Of a stretch of 64,000 nucleotides of DNA, positions 10,994 through 20,600 are shown piece after piece; position 1 is the stretch's first letter; the number at the start of each line of letters is the position of its first letter. Under the pieces are notes generated by a model that saw only the letters and a list, made by a program, of their open reading frames with translations, was not told the origin of the DNA and did no database searches. The position numbers were made by a program, and so were the translations under genes. The DNA is from Pseudopyrenochaeta lycopersici. Its lineage: Eukaryota; Ascomycota; Dothideomycetes; Pleosporales; Pseudopyrenochaetaceae. The DNA is taken from contig NHZP01000063.1 in the NCBI GenBank assembly GCA_003313425.1, forward strand, positions 1 through 64,000, given 5' to 3'.

Positions 10994-11347
10994 CGACGGA
11001 AGTCCCGAAAGTATAAAAGGCAAGAGAACACAGTAGAAAAAAACAAGAAAAACACATAATCCATTATCGCAATCATCAATTTCTAAAAAAGCGCATTTCA
11101 GCATTTTATCTGACACCTGGTCGGCATAGGATATATAAGTGAAATTCCATAGACACCTACAAAAATCAACCCAGTCTTCATTCTTCTCCGCACACGCACT
11201 TTAGATGATCTATCTTACTTTAGACCTATGGGGGTAGTTACACGGCGACTAGAAGCCGCTTGTACATTCTGGAGCTAGAGAAAAAGACGCGTGGTGTTCA
11301 ACAACGAAAGACGGCGGAACCAAAACTGGTATCTGGAAAGGCGTGGC
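10994..11347. other. P450 3' flank, no gene
   Basis: This lies between the pogo element and the P450 stop codon. It is A-rich and has no open frame of interest. It probably holds the P450 3' untranslated region. Confidence 0.5.
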
Positions 11348-13009
11348 CTACCAACCAGGGACCTTTTCAAACTTAATTTCCCAGTCCTCGTAGATCTTAA
11401 ACAGCGTCAAGGCAAAGTTGTCACCGATTTCTTGGCCCTCATCAGAGCCCTTATCAGAGGCGATGGGGGTAAACTTGTAGCGTCCGATAAGGCCCGCAAT
11501 CAAACAGAAGAGCTCATCCCGAGCATATTGCTCGCCTACACATCGACGCGGACCACCGCCGAAGGTGAGGAATGAGTAGGCGTGGCCAGATCTCCCACAA
11601 GGATGGTCAAGCCACCTCTCCGGCGAGAAAGAGCGAGCGTCCGGCCCCCAGTAGGCAGGGTCACGGTTAAGAGTCCAGGGGGAGAAAACGATCGTGGTCC
11701 CCCTCGGGATGGGAACTCCAGCGATCGCAGCCGGCTCGATGCATTGCCGCCACAGCAAGGTGTTGATTGAATGGTAACGAAGAACCTCTTGGACGACTGC
11801 GTTGAGGTACTTGAGATTATGGAACTGGAAATCGCTCACTGACTCCGCCGATGCGTTGTAGGGAGACGATACGTTTGCCCTGATCTCATCGCGGAGACGT
11901 GTTTGCATATCCGGATGGCGCGAAAGCAGATGGATGGCCCAGCAGGCAGTCGCTGCAACCGTCTCTGTTCCGGCCGCAAGGAAGTGGACTGTTTGTTCAA
12001 CCAAGTCTTTGTGAGAGAAATGACCCGACCTCATAAGCAATGTGAGCATGTCGTCTCCCATAAGAATTTTCCCTTCGTTCTTGGTGTGGCAGTTGTGCTC
12101 ATGGCCGGCGACGACATCCTCGGCCGTCTCTCGAACCAGCTTCATGATTCCAGCAATGGTCCTGACTGCAGGAATTGGTAGCTTCAGAGCAATTTTGGGG
12201 CCTATAAGGGATGCTGCTTCCAAGGTGAGCTGGCCTCGCTTCGTTGTCTTGAACATGTGAATGTACGCACGGCCGAACTTCGCTTCTGTGCCCTTAGACG
12301 AGGTAGAGCCTTTGAAGTTCTGTAACCCGATATTCTTGATAGTGTTGAAAGCAACATTGAATCCAAACTGGCCTATCATGTCAATGCTCGCAGCCGAGAC
12401 GAGGCTCACGATGCTGGTAACCCCATGCATCGTGGCATCAATACCAGCGTCCGCCTTGCCTGGTTCCGTTTGCTTGCTGTACCGGGGAAGTGCATCGAGT
12501 GCCTCGACTGTCGTCTTCCACAAAGAAGGGAACCATTTCTTCATCTGCGCCGGACTGAATGCAGGGTTGAATCGCTTGCGCGCTTCCTTGTGCTCTTTCC
12601 CTTCTTGGATCAGTAAGCCCTCTCCGGCGATGTTATTTGCCAGGGTCCGCTGGAGCTCAGGCTTGATGAACTTGTATGCAGAGGTAGCCAAAAGGTCCTT
12701 TGCAGCCTCTGGACTGGCAACGAAGATGCGCTCGCGGTTAAATATGCCATGGTATCGGATAAGACCTTTATGCGGAAGCTCGTCAATCCATTTCTCAATC
12801 TCTGGAACCCTGGGTTCGTGGATCAGCCTGTACCAGATTGGCCCTTGATCGGGTGATGGAAGGTGGTGAAACGGGCTTATGCGCGGTGCGATGAGCAATT
12901 GAAAGAGATAATATAGGCATACGCCTCCTGCAAGCAGGAGCAAGAAGCCAAAGAGCGGCTCAGGGTGGGAGAGAAAGGTCAGCAGGGGCATGATAGATGC
13001 AAAATGCAT
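11348..13009 (-). CDS. Cytochrome P450 monooxygenase, left-arm copy
   Basis: A single exon encodes 553 residues starting at ATG 13009. An N-terminal hydrophobic anchor (FGFLLLLAGGVCLYYLF) places it on the endoplasmic reticulum membrane. All P450 signatures are present: I-helix AAGTETVAAT (oxygen activation), K-helix EVLR (ExxR), a PERW motif, and the heme-binding loop FGGGPRRCVG with the cysteine ligand. It would insert oxygen using electrons from P450 reductase; the substrate is unknown. It is divergent from the MFS gene at 13565 with a 555-bp shared upstream region, a common arrangement in fungal metabolic clusters. The right-arm copy encodes the same protein. Confidence 0.95.
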   Translation of the reverse strand: MHFASIMPLLTFLSHPEPLFGFLLLLAGGVCLYYLFQLLIAPRISPFHHLPSPDQGPIWYRLIHEPRVPEIEKWIDELPHKGLIRYHGIFNRERIFVASPEAAKDLLATSAYKFIKPELQRTLANNIAGEGLLIQEGKEHKEARKRFNPAFSPAQMKKWFPSLWKTTVEALDALPRYSKQTEPGKADAGIDATMHGVTSIVSLVSAASIDMIGQFGFNVAFNTIKNIGLQNFKGSTSSKGTEAKFGRAYIHMFKTTKRGQLTLEAASLIGPKIALKLPIPAVRTIAGIMKLVRETAEDVVAGHEHNCHTKNEGKILMGDDMLTLLMRSGHFSHKDLVEQTVHFLAAGTETVAATACWAIHLLSRHPDMQTRLRDEIRANVSSPYNASAESVSDFQFHNLKYLNAVVQEVLRYHSINTLLWRQCIEPAAIAGVPIPRGTTIVFSPWTLNRDPAYWGPDARSFSPERWLDHPCGRSGHAYSFLTFGGGPRRCVGEQYARDELFCLIAGLIGRYKFTPIASDKGSDEGQEIGDNFALTLFKIYEDWEIKFEKVPGW

Positions 13010-13564
13010 AGTGTTAAGGTTGATACTTTCGTCTACACCAATACTGAGTTTCCGATATAGAGGCCAAGTTTCGTCTTAAATAAGCTAAGGCAGTAGTCCT
13101 CTGATTAATCATACACCAAGTTATCGGTTCTTCTCGGAACTGCTTGACTATTTACTTGGCACTTGACTTGCGGCCATTCCATCTAATGTGACTGCTGATC
13201 GGTCCGAAATTATTGACCGAAACAGTTCCTACGTGCCTGCTTAAGGAGCATAATTTGTTAAGACCCTCTTTTTCTCCGGTCCGAATGTCTTGCGGAGAAC
13301 TGGGTTTAGGCGCTGGCCACGGTGCTTGTGATTATTCGGTTAAGATGTATTTGCATGTAAAGTGTGAGCGGGGATCGCCAAGGCCCTGCCAAACACCAAG
13401 ATCGTCCTAATTGATCAGAAATCCTGTACTTTAAATACTGGCTTGAATGTATAGCTAAAGGCATCTCCAAGGCCTACCGTAATTCCCAGTAAAAAGATCA
13501 ATCAATCTCTACTCCCCAGTCATATCAAACCATCCACGGCCACTTCAACCCCCGTGTCTCAACT
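13010..13564. promoter_or_regulatory. Shared upstream region of the divergent P450 and MFS genes
   Basis: This 555-bp stretch separates two divergent start codons. A TATA-like CTTAAATAAG lies at 13074-13083, about 65 bp upstream of the P450 start on its strand. TTTAAATA at 13430-13437 lies about 130 bp upstream of the MFS start. Co-regulation is inferred from the arrangement only. Confidence 0.45.
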
Positions 13565-15370
13565 ATGGAATGTTCCAACACAATCGGCCCTGGAAGCCTA
13601 ACCAGGCCAGACTCTCACTTACACCAAAAGCCTCAAGATACACGCATGGAGGACGAGGCGATTGCTCTTATAGGCTGGGAAGGTCCCAACGATCCAGCCA
13701 AGCCAGCCAACTGGTCTTTTGCAAGGAAATGGGCCATCGTTGTGACCACGTCACTTACCACATTCATGGTATCTTTCGGCAGTAGCGTCTACTCAGCTGC
13801 AACCTCCCATGTGCAAACGGAATTCCACGTCTCAACCACTGTCTCCCGACTGGGCATCTCGCTATACGTACTAGGTTTCGCTTTCGGACCATTAGTATGG
13901 GGGCCCGCATCTGAGCTGTATGGGAAGACCCAGCCTCTTTGGGCCGGGTACCTCATGTTCTGCTTATTCCAGGTCCCCTGCGCAGTCGCAACAGATATCT
14001 ACACTCTTCTAACGTTTCGCTTCCTGGCTGGTCTGGCGGGATCGTCAACCCTAGCAATCTTAGGCGGTATGTACGTAGACTTCCTTCTTCATCCCACCGA
14101 GCGCGGAATCTCTACCGCCATCTTCAGCCTAGCCACGTTTTGTGGCCCAGTAGCGGGTCCGATCATTGGCAATGTAGTTACTGTACAGATGAGGTGGACA
14201 TGGACTTCATGGATCACATTGATTGGGGGGGGATTTTTTGGGACTCTCGCATTCTCCGTAACTCGTGAGACATCTGAGGCTGTCATTCTGCGATGGAAGG
14301 CGCAAAAGGTCCGCAAAGAAGCACAAAATACCAGCCTTTGTGCGCAGACGGAAGACAAAACCCCGAGTATGTCATTCTTTATTCAGAGGTACCTGACGAA
14401 ACCGGTCAAAATGTTTCTCTCGGAGCCGATTGTGAGTGTGACATAGTGGAACGTGATGAATACTATTGACCCATGCGAATAGTTGGTTTTCTTCACGGTA
14501 TACATGAGCCTGGCTTACGGAATTATCTATTTGACCTTCACAATGTATCCGCTTGCCTTTGTGGGAAAGCGTGGATGGAATCCCATTGAAGGAAGCCTGC
14601 CTTTTCTCGGAATATTCTTGGGAGTCGTCATATCGTGTGTCCTGCTCGCTTTTCACAGCATCTACTACGTGGGTTCTAAATTTGCGGAGACCCAAGACCA
14701 TGCGCCAGAGAGCAGGCTCCCGCCCATGATTCTAGGATCCTTCGTTCTACCCGCAGGTAAGTCAAGCCCCTTCGAGCCATACAAATGACTGAAAGGTATG
14801 TTAGGCATCTTTTGGTTTGCGTGGACCTCCAACCCAGACATCTCCTGGATCCCCCAGGTGCTTTCGGGCATTCTCATTGGCTGCGGCTCTATCATGGTCC
14901 AGTGATCTGCTTGGACTGGACCGGACCGGACTGGAGTGGCGCACCGCTAAGCACATTAGGAAGTCGCTAAGTGCATTAGGAAGGCGTTAAACCCCTATAG
15001 GAAACTGGACTGGACTGGACTGATCTTAAAATCCAGTCCAGTCCAGTCCAAGCAGATGACTGTCATGGTCTTCATGTCCGGGATAATATACCTCATTGAG
15101 GTATACCTAATGCATGCAAACAGCGCATTAGCCATCAATAACTTCCTGCGCTCTGCTTTTGCGGCATCATTTCCACTTTTGGCAACAAATCTCTTTGTTG
15201 ATGCTGGGATGAGTATAGGTGGCACTGTCTTGGGCGGCATTTGTGTGGCCCTCGTTCCCTTTCCACTCGTTATCTGGAGGGTGGGGCATAGAATCAGAAG
15301 TCGGTCTAGATTTGCGACCAGTGATGCATTGAACCGGACTGATCCTGAAGCAGGCTCTGCTTCAGGATGA
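13565..15370 (+). pseudogene. MFS transporter (DHA1-like), truncated by a MITE, left-arm copy
   Basis: The gene begins at ATG 13565, with exons 13565-14431, 14483-14756 and 14796 onward. It is a proton-coupled drug or metabolite transporter of the plasma membrane: PANWSFARKWAI before helix 1, the helix 2-3 loop GPASELYGKTQPL, and further helices. After residue 415 the reading frame enters the MITE at 14900 and stops at once (CAG TGA, 14903-14905), giving a 416-residue product without the last helices. The missing part survives at 15071-15370 (FMSGIIYLIEVYLMHANSAL... to a charged tail); the ancestral protein had about 514 residues. Loss of the last helices probably abolishes transport. It is divergent from the P450. 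Confidence 0.88.
14900..15062. mobile_element. 163-bp hAT-type MITE inside the MFS gene, left-arm copy
   Basis: The element is bounded by CAGTGATCTGCTTGG and, inverted, CAGTCATCTGCTTGG, with an exact 8-bp target duplication TCATGGTC at 14892-14899 and 15063-15070. The CAGTG end and 8-bp duplication fit the hAT superfamily. GGACT repeats lie just inside both ends. It has no coding capacity. Element plus duplication is 171 bp (a multiple of three), but its first codons contain TGA. It is also present in the right arm at 31230-31392, so it predates the palindrome. Confidence 0.92.
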
Positions 15371-15449
15371 TTCATTGAATCAGGGATCGGATTCAGTTTG
15401 ATTCACTAATTTGAAGCGGTGATGTATGACGTACGGTGTAGCAGTAGTA

Positions 15450-15806
15450 TTATGGCTTGTTGCCCTCTAATTTAGCCTCTATGCACGCAAGCTCCTGTTC
15501 CGTAGACTCTATAGCCCTCTGAACCGCCTCCTTTGTCAAAAAAGTTTCATAAGAAAGCCCACTCGCGATCCAATGCTTCAAGCACTCCAGCATCTCTAGC
15601 GTCTTGATTGAAAGCCTCGTTCAATCCTATGAGATCGTACGCCAAGAACTACTAAATACACGCTCTACCTCTGCAGACATCGCGGGTATAGAGAATATTG
15701 TGATGGCCATTGAACTGAGTTCAGGATACGTCTTCTGCTGCGTTGGCTCAAGCCAGTATTCAAGAGGAGACTGTTCACCAATAGAATAAGGAGTAGCCTG
15801 TAGAAT
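15450..15806 (-). pseudogene. hAT transposase C-terminal fragment, left-arm copy
   Basis: Read on the minus strand, it gives a hATC dimerisation-domain segment: LEYWLEPTQQKTYPELSSMA, then FSIPAMSAEVERVFSSSWRTI, followed by two in-frame stops and about 50 more residues to TAA at 15450. A TCTACAG acceptor-like site precedes it. No N-terminal or catalytic part is near. It lies just beyond the MFS stop, next to a short perfect hairpin (TCCTGAAGCAG...CTGCTTCAGGA, about 15341-15368). Confidence 0.8.
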
Positions 15807-15917
15807 TAATTAGCTTAACTATAAAGAAGATTCAGCAAACATACTATGATAATGTCAAGATGGGCGATGAAGGCAGTGGTCATGTGACCTTGTCTGTAAA
15901 GAGCTGTTCAGCAGGAG

Positions 15918-16305
15918 ATGTCTGCTACTGTGCGCAGAAGCAGGTCCGGCCAAAACACAGCATCGGCACAGGTCACCCAGATCACCAGAAACCGGCCGCA
16001 ATCCGGAAGAGGACAGAAGCAGGCCAATACTAGAGCAACAGTCGACCCAACGAACCAGGAAAACACGCCGCCGGCAGGAACGGGCAGCCAGCGACCGCAG
16101 AGGACCATCATGCCAGGCCGCAGAGCGCTGGAGGCAATCGGAATCAACACGCGACTACCACAAAGCAGCACTCAACATATGGAGATCGATTCTGAGACCG
16201 AAGCATGAATCAGCACAACACACTAAGCATATTACAGTACAACGTGCGCAAGTCAAGAGACATGGTGATGGCAACTTTGCTTCGAGATCCCAAGGTACAC
16301 AAGTA
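15918..16305 (+). pseudogene. Tad-like LINE, 5' coding part, left-arm copy
   Basis: A 96-residue basic ORF1-like frame (15918-16208, ATG to TGA) overlaps the start of ORF2 by four bases (ATGA at 16205-16208). ORF2 opens with LSILQYNVRKSRDMVMATLL, the N-terminus of the apurinic-type endonuclease of fungal LINEs, and is cut by the chromovirus inserted at 16311. It resumes at 21548. ORF1 here is far shorter than usual, and an in-frame TAA lies just upstream of its ATG, so the 5' part may be lost. Confidence 0.75.
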
Positions 16306-16310
16306 CTGTA

Positions 16311-16483
16311 TGTAACGGGCTAGGCCAGTGCTCGAGGCTGCGCCGTCGTGCACGGATATACGGCTCGTGCACGGAAAACTTTGTACCTCGCGTGGCACCC
16401 AATTCTCCTCTTTTCTTCCTATCTTGGTTGTAGATAGCATCTGGACTAGATAGCTGGAATCCAGTTACTAGAGACCGCTCACA
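16311..16483 (+). repeat. 5' LTR of the chromovirus
   Basis: It is 173 bp, TGTAACGG...CCGCTCACA. From the primer match below, U3 would be 16311-16420 and the transcript would start near 16421 (ATCTTGGTTGTA). It carries a direct pair around GTGCACGGA...GTGCACGGA. Confidence 0.93.
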
Positions 16484-16495
16484 TACAACCAAGAT
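16484..16495 (+). promoter_or_regulatory. Primer-binding site complementary to the element's own LTR
   Basis: TACAACCAAGAT directly abuts the 5' LTR and is the exact reverse complement of ATCTTGGTTGTA at 16421-16432 inside the LTR. There is no TGG start as expected for a tRNA primer. This is the layout known from Tf1 and related self-priming retrotransposons, where the 5' end of the transcript anneals to the site and primes reverse transcription. Confidence 0.78.
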
Positions 16496-16527
16496 CTCGC
16501 AGCTGACGAGGACACTGAAAAAGCATT

Positions 16528-17682
16528 ATGCAGGACCCTACCGAAGAAGTCAATATGCGGCTTAATAACATGGACCAACTAGTCCAGCAGTTGTTCGCCA
16601 AACTCGACGATATAAGCATCCGATTGGAAACGCAGTTACAGCAGCCATCTAATACGCCTGAACTTACACCACGCGCCACTGCCGCCCCAACGCCGTCGCC
16701 CGAACCTACCCCGGTAACTGTGAAGTCACGCCTTCCCCACCCTCCAATGTTCAGCGGCAACAAATCACAATGGCGAGGATGGAAGCTAGAGATGGAAGCT
16801 AAGATTGAAGAAGATGCGCGAGCTATAGGGAGCTCGAAGGCTCAACTACGCTATATCTATGCACGCCTTGAAGGAACAGCAAAAATCAACGTTACTACAT
16901 ACTACGAGATGGCAAACAAACAAGAGTCTCCAAATCCTCGCGAACTTCTTCACCGTCTTGACCTCCTCTACGGTGAGCGCAACCGGAAAGAAAAAGCAAT
17001 CCAGAATCTACATTCCATTCGCCAGAAAGAAGACGAGACCTTCATATCCTTCTACCCCCGGTTCGAAAGGGAGATAGCCAACGCTGACGCAGAGGGATGG
17101 GACGACGTCGCTAAGACATCCTATCTGCGCAACGCGCTCAACAACAAGATGAGAGACAAGCTAGTAGGTACATCAGGAGGCGACAACCATACATATATGG
17201 GATTTGTCCAAAAGTGCGCAAACCTAAGTAACGACATGGAGCTATATGGCCAGTGGACGAAGAAGAGAAGCGTTATCAGAGACGCCCAAGTACCTACGTT
17301 GCCAACAACTACTAGTAGCAAGGCCGCCATGCAATTCAACCGCGAAGACATGATGGAATGGGAACCAACACCACCTACTCCAACCCAAGTGAACACTGTC
17401 CGCCTCCGCGACAAAGGCAACGTAAACGGATACCCTTCAAAGCGTCCGGAAGACCAAGAGCTACTTGGGAAACGAGCAAAGTGGGTTGGCCAGGAAGAGA
17501 TTGACGCTCGACGCCGTGAAGGGCGTTGCCTTCGATGCGGCCGCAGCCGGTGCCGAATAGTAACATGCCCGCTAGCAGCCGCTATCCGACCAATGTACAC
17601 CAGCGTCAAAGCCGCGTTAAGCGCCGCGGTTACAAGCGCTGCTATTGAAGACGAGCTAGACGAAGCTGACAAAGAGCAATAG
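16528..17682 (+). CDS. gag: Gag (capsid/nucleocapsid) of the chromovirus
   Basis: The protein has 384 residues from ATG 16528. It forms the particle that packages the element RNA. A proline/threonine-rich N-terminus (about residues 45-75) is followed by a retrotransposon Gag domain (WRGWKLEMEAKI, then ETFISFYPRFEREI near residue 180). The nucleocapsid knuckle near the C-terminus is C334-X2-C337-X4-C342-X4-C347, with Cys where the usual CCHC knuckle has His. It ends at UAG 17680-17682, in the same frame as Pol. Confidence 0.92.
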   Translation: MQDPTEEVNMRLNNMDQLVQQLFAKLDDISIRLETQLQQPSNTPELTPRATAAPTPSPEPTPVTVKSRLPHPPMFSGNKSQWRGWKLEMEAKIEEDARAIGSSKAQLRYIYARLEGTAKINVTTYYEMANKQESPNPRELLHRLDLLYGERNRKEKAIQNLHSIRQKEDETFISFYPRFEREIANADAEGWDDVAKTSYLRNALNNKMRDKLVGTSGGDNHTYMGFVQKCANLSNDMELYGQWTKKRSVIRDAQVPTLPTTTSSKAAMQFNREDMMEWEPTPPTPTQVNTVRLRDKGNVNGYPSKRPEDQELLGKRAKWVGQEEIDARRREGRCLRCGRSRCRIVTCPLAAAIRPMYTSVKAALSAAVTSAAIEDELDEADKEQ

Positions 17683-20600
17683 GACTACGTGGCAGCTCAG
17701 AGAGAATGGAAAGAGGAAGGAAGAGCAAAGATGGACGGTGACCCCTTTTTAGTGGACGTTAGACTTAATGGAACTGACTTCGTTACCGGTCTCGTAGACT
17801 CAGGCTGCCTTTGCTACTCCGCTATAAGTGAACGACTCTTTCAATCTCTGAGATTGCCATCGTTGAAGATAGCACCGCGCCGGTTAGAAGGAGCCGCAGG
17901 GAAGAACGCAGAATCAACGACAATCCTGAACACTATCACCTACGCCTCAATCGATATAGATGGACACCAGCAGGAGCGCATCTTCTTTTACGTAGTCCCT
18001 GGCCTCACGTACGACCTAATCCTCGGAAACCCATGGCTAGAAGATGCTGATGTCACTATCTCTACAAGACGGGGCTGCTTGGACATCGGCGTGTCTGGCA
18101 TCCGCGTTTGGAACCGCAAGAAGACGTTGCGCAGGCCGCCCCAGTTCAAGGCCGCACAACTTATAGCTAGTGCGTTTCTGGCTGAAGTAAGAAGAAATCG
18201 TAGGAAGAACCGACAGGAAGGTATCAATCTTGATACAGGAGTATACGCTGTCTCGATCGCAGATATCGAGAAAGCTCTGAAGCCACGCAAACGATCGGAC
18301 CCTAAGGTCAAACTGCCACCTCATTACCAGAAGTGGTTGAAGGCTTTTGATCAGCACCTAGCGGAGAAGCTACCACCTCACAGGGAGGGTGTCGATCTGC
18401 ACATTGAGATTGAGAAAGACCAGAACGGATCTGAAAAAACGATTCCTTGGGGACCTCTCTACGGCATGGGCCGAGAAGAACTGCTCGTATTAAGGAAGAC
18501 TCTCACTGAGCTGTTAGATAAAGAGTTCATTCGAGCCAGCAACTCGCCGGCTGCCGCGCCAGTGTTAATGGTCAAAAAGCCCGGAGGAGGAGTCCGATTC
18601 TGCGTAGACTATCGTGGCCTGAACAACATCACTAAGAAGGACCGCTACCCACTCCCGTTGTTCACTGAAACATTGAGAAACGTAGCGAAGGCGCGATGGT
18701 TCACGAAGCTTGACGTCATTGCAGCATTCCACAAGATACGACTAGCGAAAGGAGAAGAATGGAAAACAGCCTTCCGGACGAGATACGGATTGTTCGAATG
18801 GCGCGTAGTTCCTTTTGGATTAACAGGAGCACCCGCTGCCTTTCAGCGGTATATAAATAGTGTTCTGCAGGATTACTTGGACGACTTTGTATCTGCATAC
18901 ATCGACGACATCCTGATTTACTCCTCAGGGTCCCTCCAAGACCACCGGCAGAAGGTTGGAAGAGTCCTTCAACGTCTGATGGACGCCGGACTCCAGATTG
19001 ATATTGACAAGTGTGAGTTCGAAACTAAGAGAGTCAAATACCTTGGATACATTATTGAGGCAGAAGTCGGAATACGAGTTGACCCCGACAAGATTGCCGC
19101 CATACGTGATTGGGCCACGCCATCGTCCGTGAAGGCCGTACGAGGGTTTATTGGATTCGCCAACTTTTACCGAGTTTTTATACCAGAGTTCTCCGATATC
19201 GCTGAACCCCTCACTAATCTAACAAGAAAGGACGTCCCCTTCCGATGGGACGAAGCGTGTCAAGAAGCATTTGAGAAGATCAAAGAGCTCCTTATCACAG
19301 CACCAATATTGGCTCATTTTGATCCAGAAAAGGAGACCTTGTTGGAAGCAGATTCGTCTGGACACGCTACTGGTGGCTTACTCTTACAGAAGGACAAGAA
19401 CAGCAATTGGCAACCTGTTGCTTATTATTCTAAGAAGCACTCAGCGACAGAAGCTAATTACCCAATCCACGATAAGGAGCTCCTTGCTATCGTCCGTTGT
19501 TTGGAAGCCTGGGAGCCAGAGTTGCACATGGTTAAGCACTTCACTATCTTAACTGATCACAAGAACCTGAAATACTTTTACACTGAGAGACAACTATCAG
19601 AGAGACAAGTGCGCTGGTCAGAATTCCTCTCAAGGTTCAACTTCACCCTCGAATGGAAGCCCGGGAAGATGATGGGAAAGCCTGACGCATTGTCACGACG
19701 AGAACAGGACCTGCCCGCCAACTATGACGACGAACGCCTCCGATCTCGGTTCAAACGGCTCTTTCAGAATAAGCACCTCAGGAACACTCAAGTCCTATCT
19801 CTCGCCTCATCACTAACCAATATCGATTTTGCGAAGAGTGTACGACTGTTCGAAGATGACCAAATGCAAGAACTATGGCATAAGAGTCGACAGCAGGACA
19901 AACTCTACCGAGAGCTCACTACCCTGGTAATACGCAAAGAGAGAAACCTTCCAGTAGATCTGCAGAAAGAGAAATCCGTAAGCATGGCGGAATGCTCCGT
20001 GGACGAGAGAGGCTTGCTACGATTTCGAGGAAGGATCTGGATTCCAAATTGCGAACCACTACGCACCCAGATCATTCAAAATATCCACGACTCGCATATT
20101 ACTGGACACCCTGGGAGAGATCTCACCTACGCAATCCTATCAAGGCAGTTCTTTTGGTCGGGTGCTGCGAGTAACGTGCGACAATTTGTTCGAAACTGCG
20201 AAGTGTGCGGGAGAAACACTATATGGAGGGAGACGAAGAAGGGCCTCCTCAAGCCAATGCCAATACCTGAACGTATCTGGGGGGAAATCTCCATCGACTT
20301 TATCACGGACTTGCCGCTATCAGGGCGAGACAATGCTCCAAGCTGCATGGTTCTGACAGATCGGCTTACAAAAGGAGTAGAACTAGAGAGTATGCACGAT
20401 CTCTCCGCTGAAGCAGTCGCACAAAGGCTCTTTGAACGCCACTACCCAATTCATGGCATCCCTACTGCAATCACGAGCGATAGAGGCCCTCAATTTGTCA
20501 GCGATCTATGGAGATATTTTTGCAGACTCTTAAATATCGAGCAACGACTATCAACTGCTTATCACCCACAAACTGATGGTGCTACTGAACGGATGAACCA

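Noticed and set aside
12261..12848. 195-codon frame antisense to the P450
   Set aside because: It is a shadow of the P450 gene, which has all family motifs.
15341..15368. Perfect hairpin after the MFS coding end, considered as a transcription terminator
   Set aside because: Fungal nuclear genes do not use hairpin terminators. The hairpin overlaps the last codons and may be part of an inserted repeat.
17121..17672. 183-codon frame antisense to gag (also 28620-29171)
   Set aside because: It is serine/arginine-rich shadow coding of Gag, without a start context or domain.
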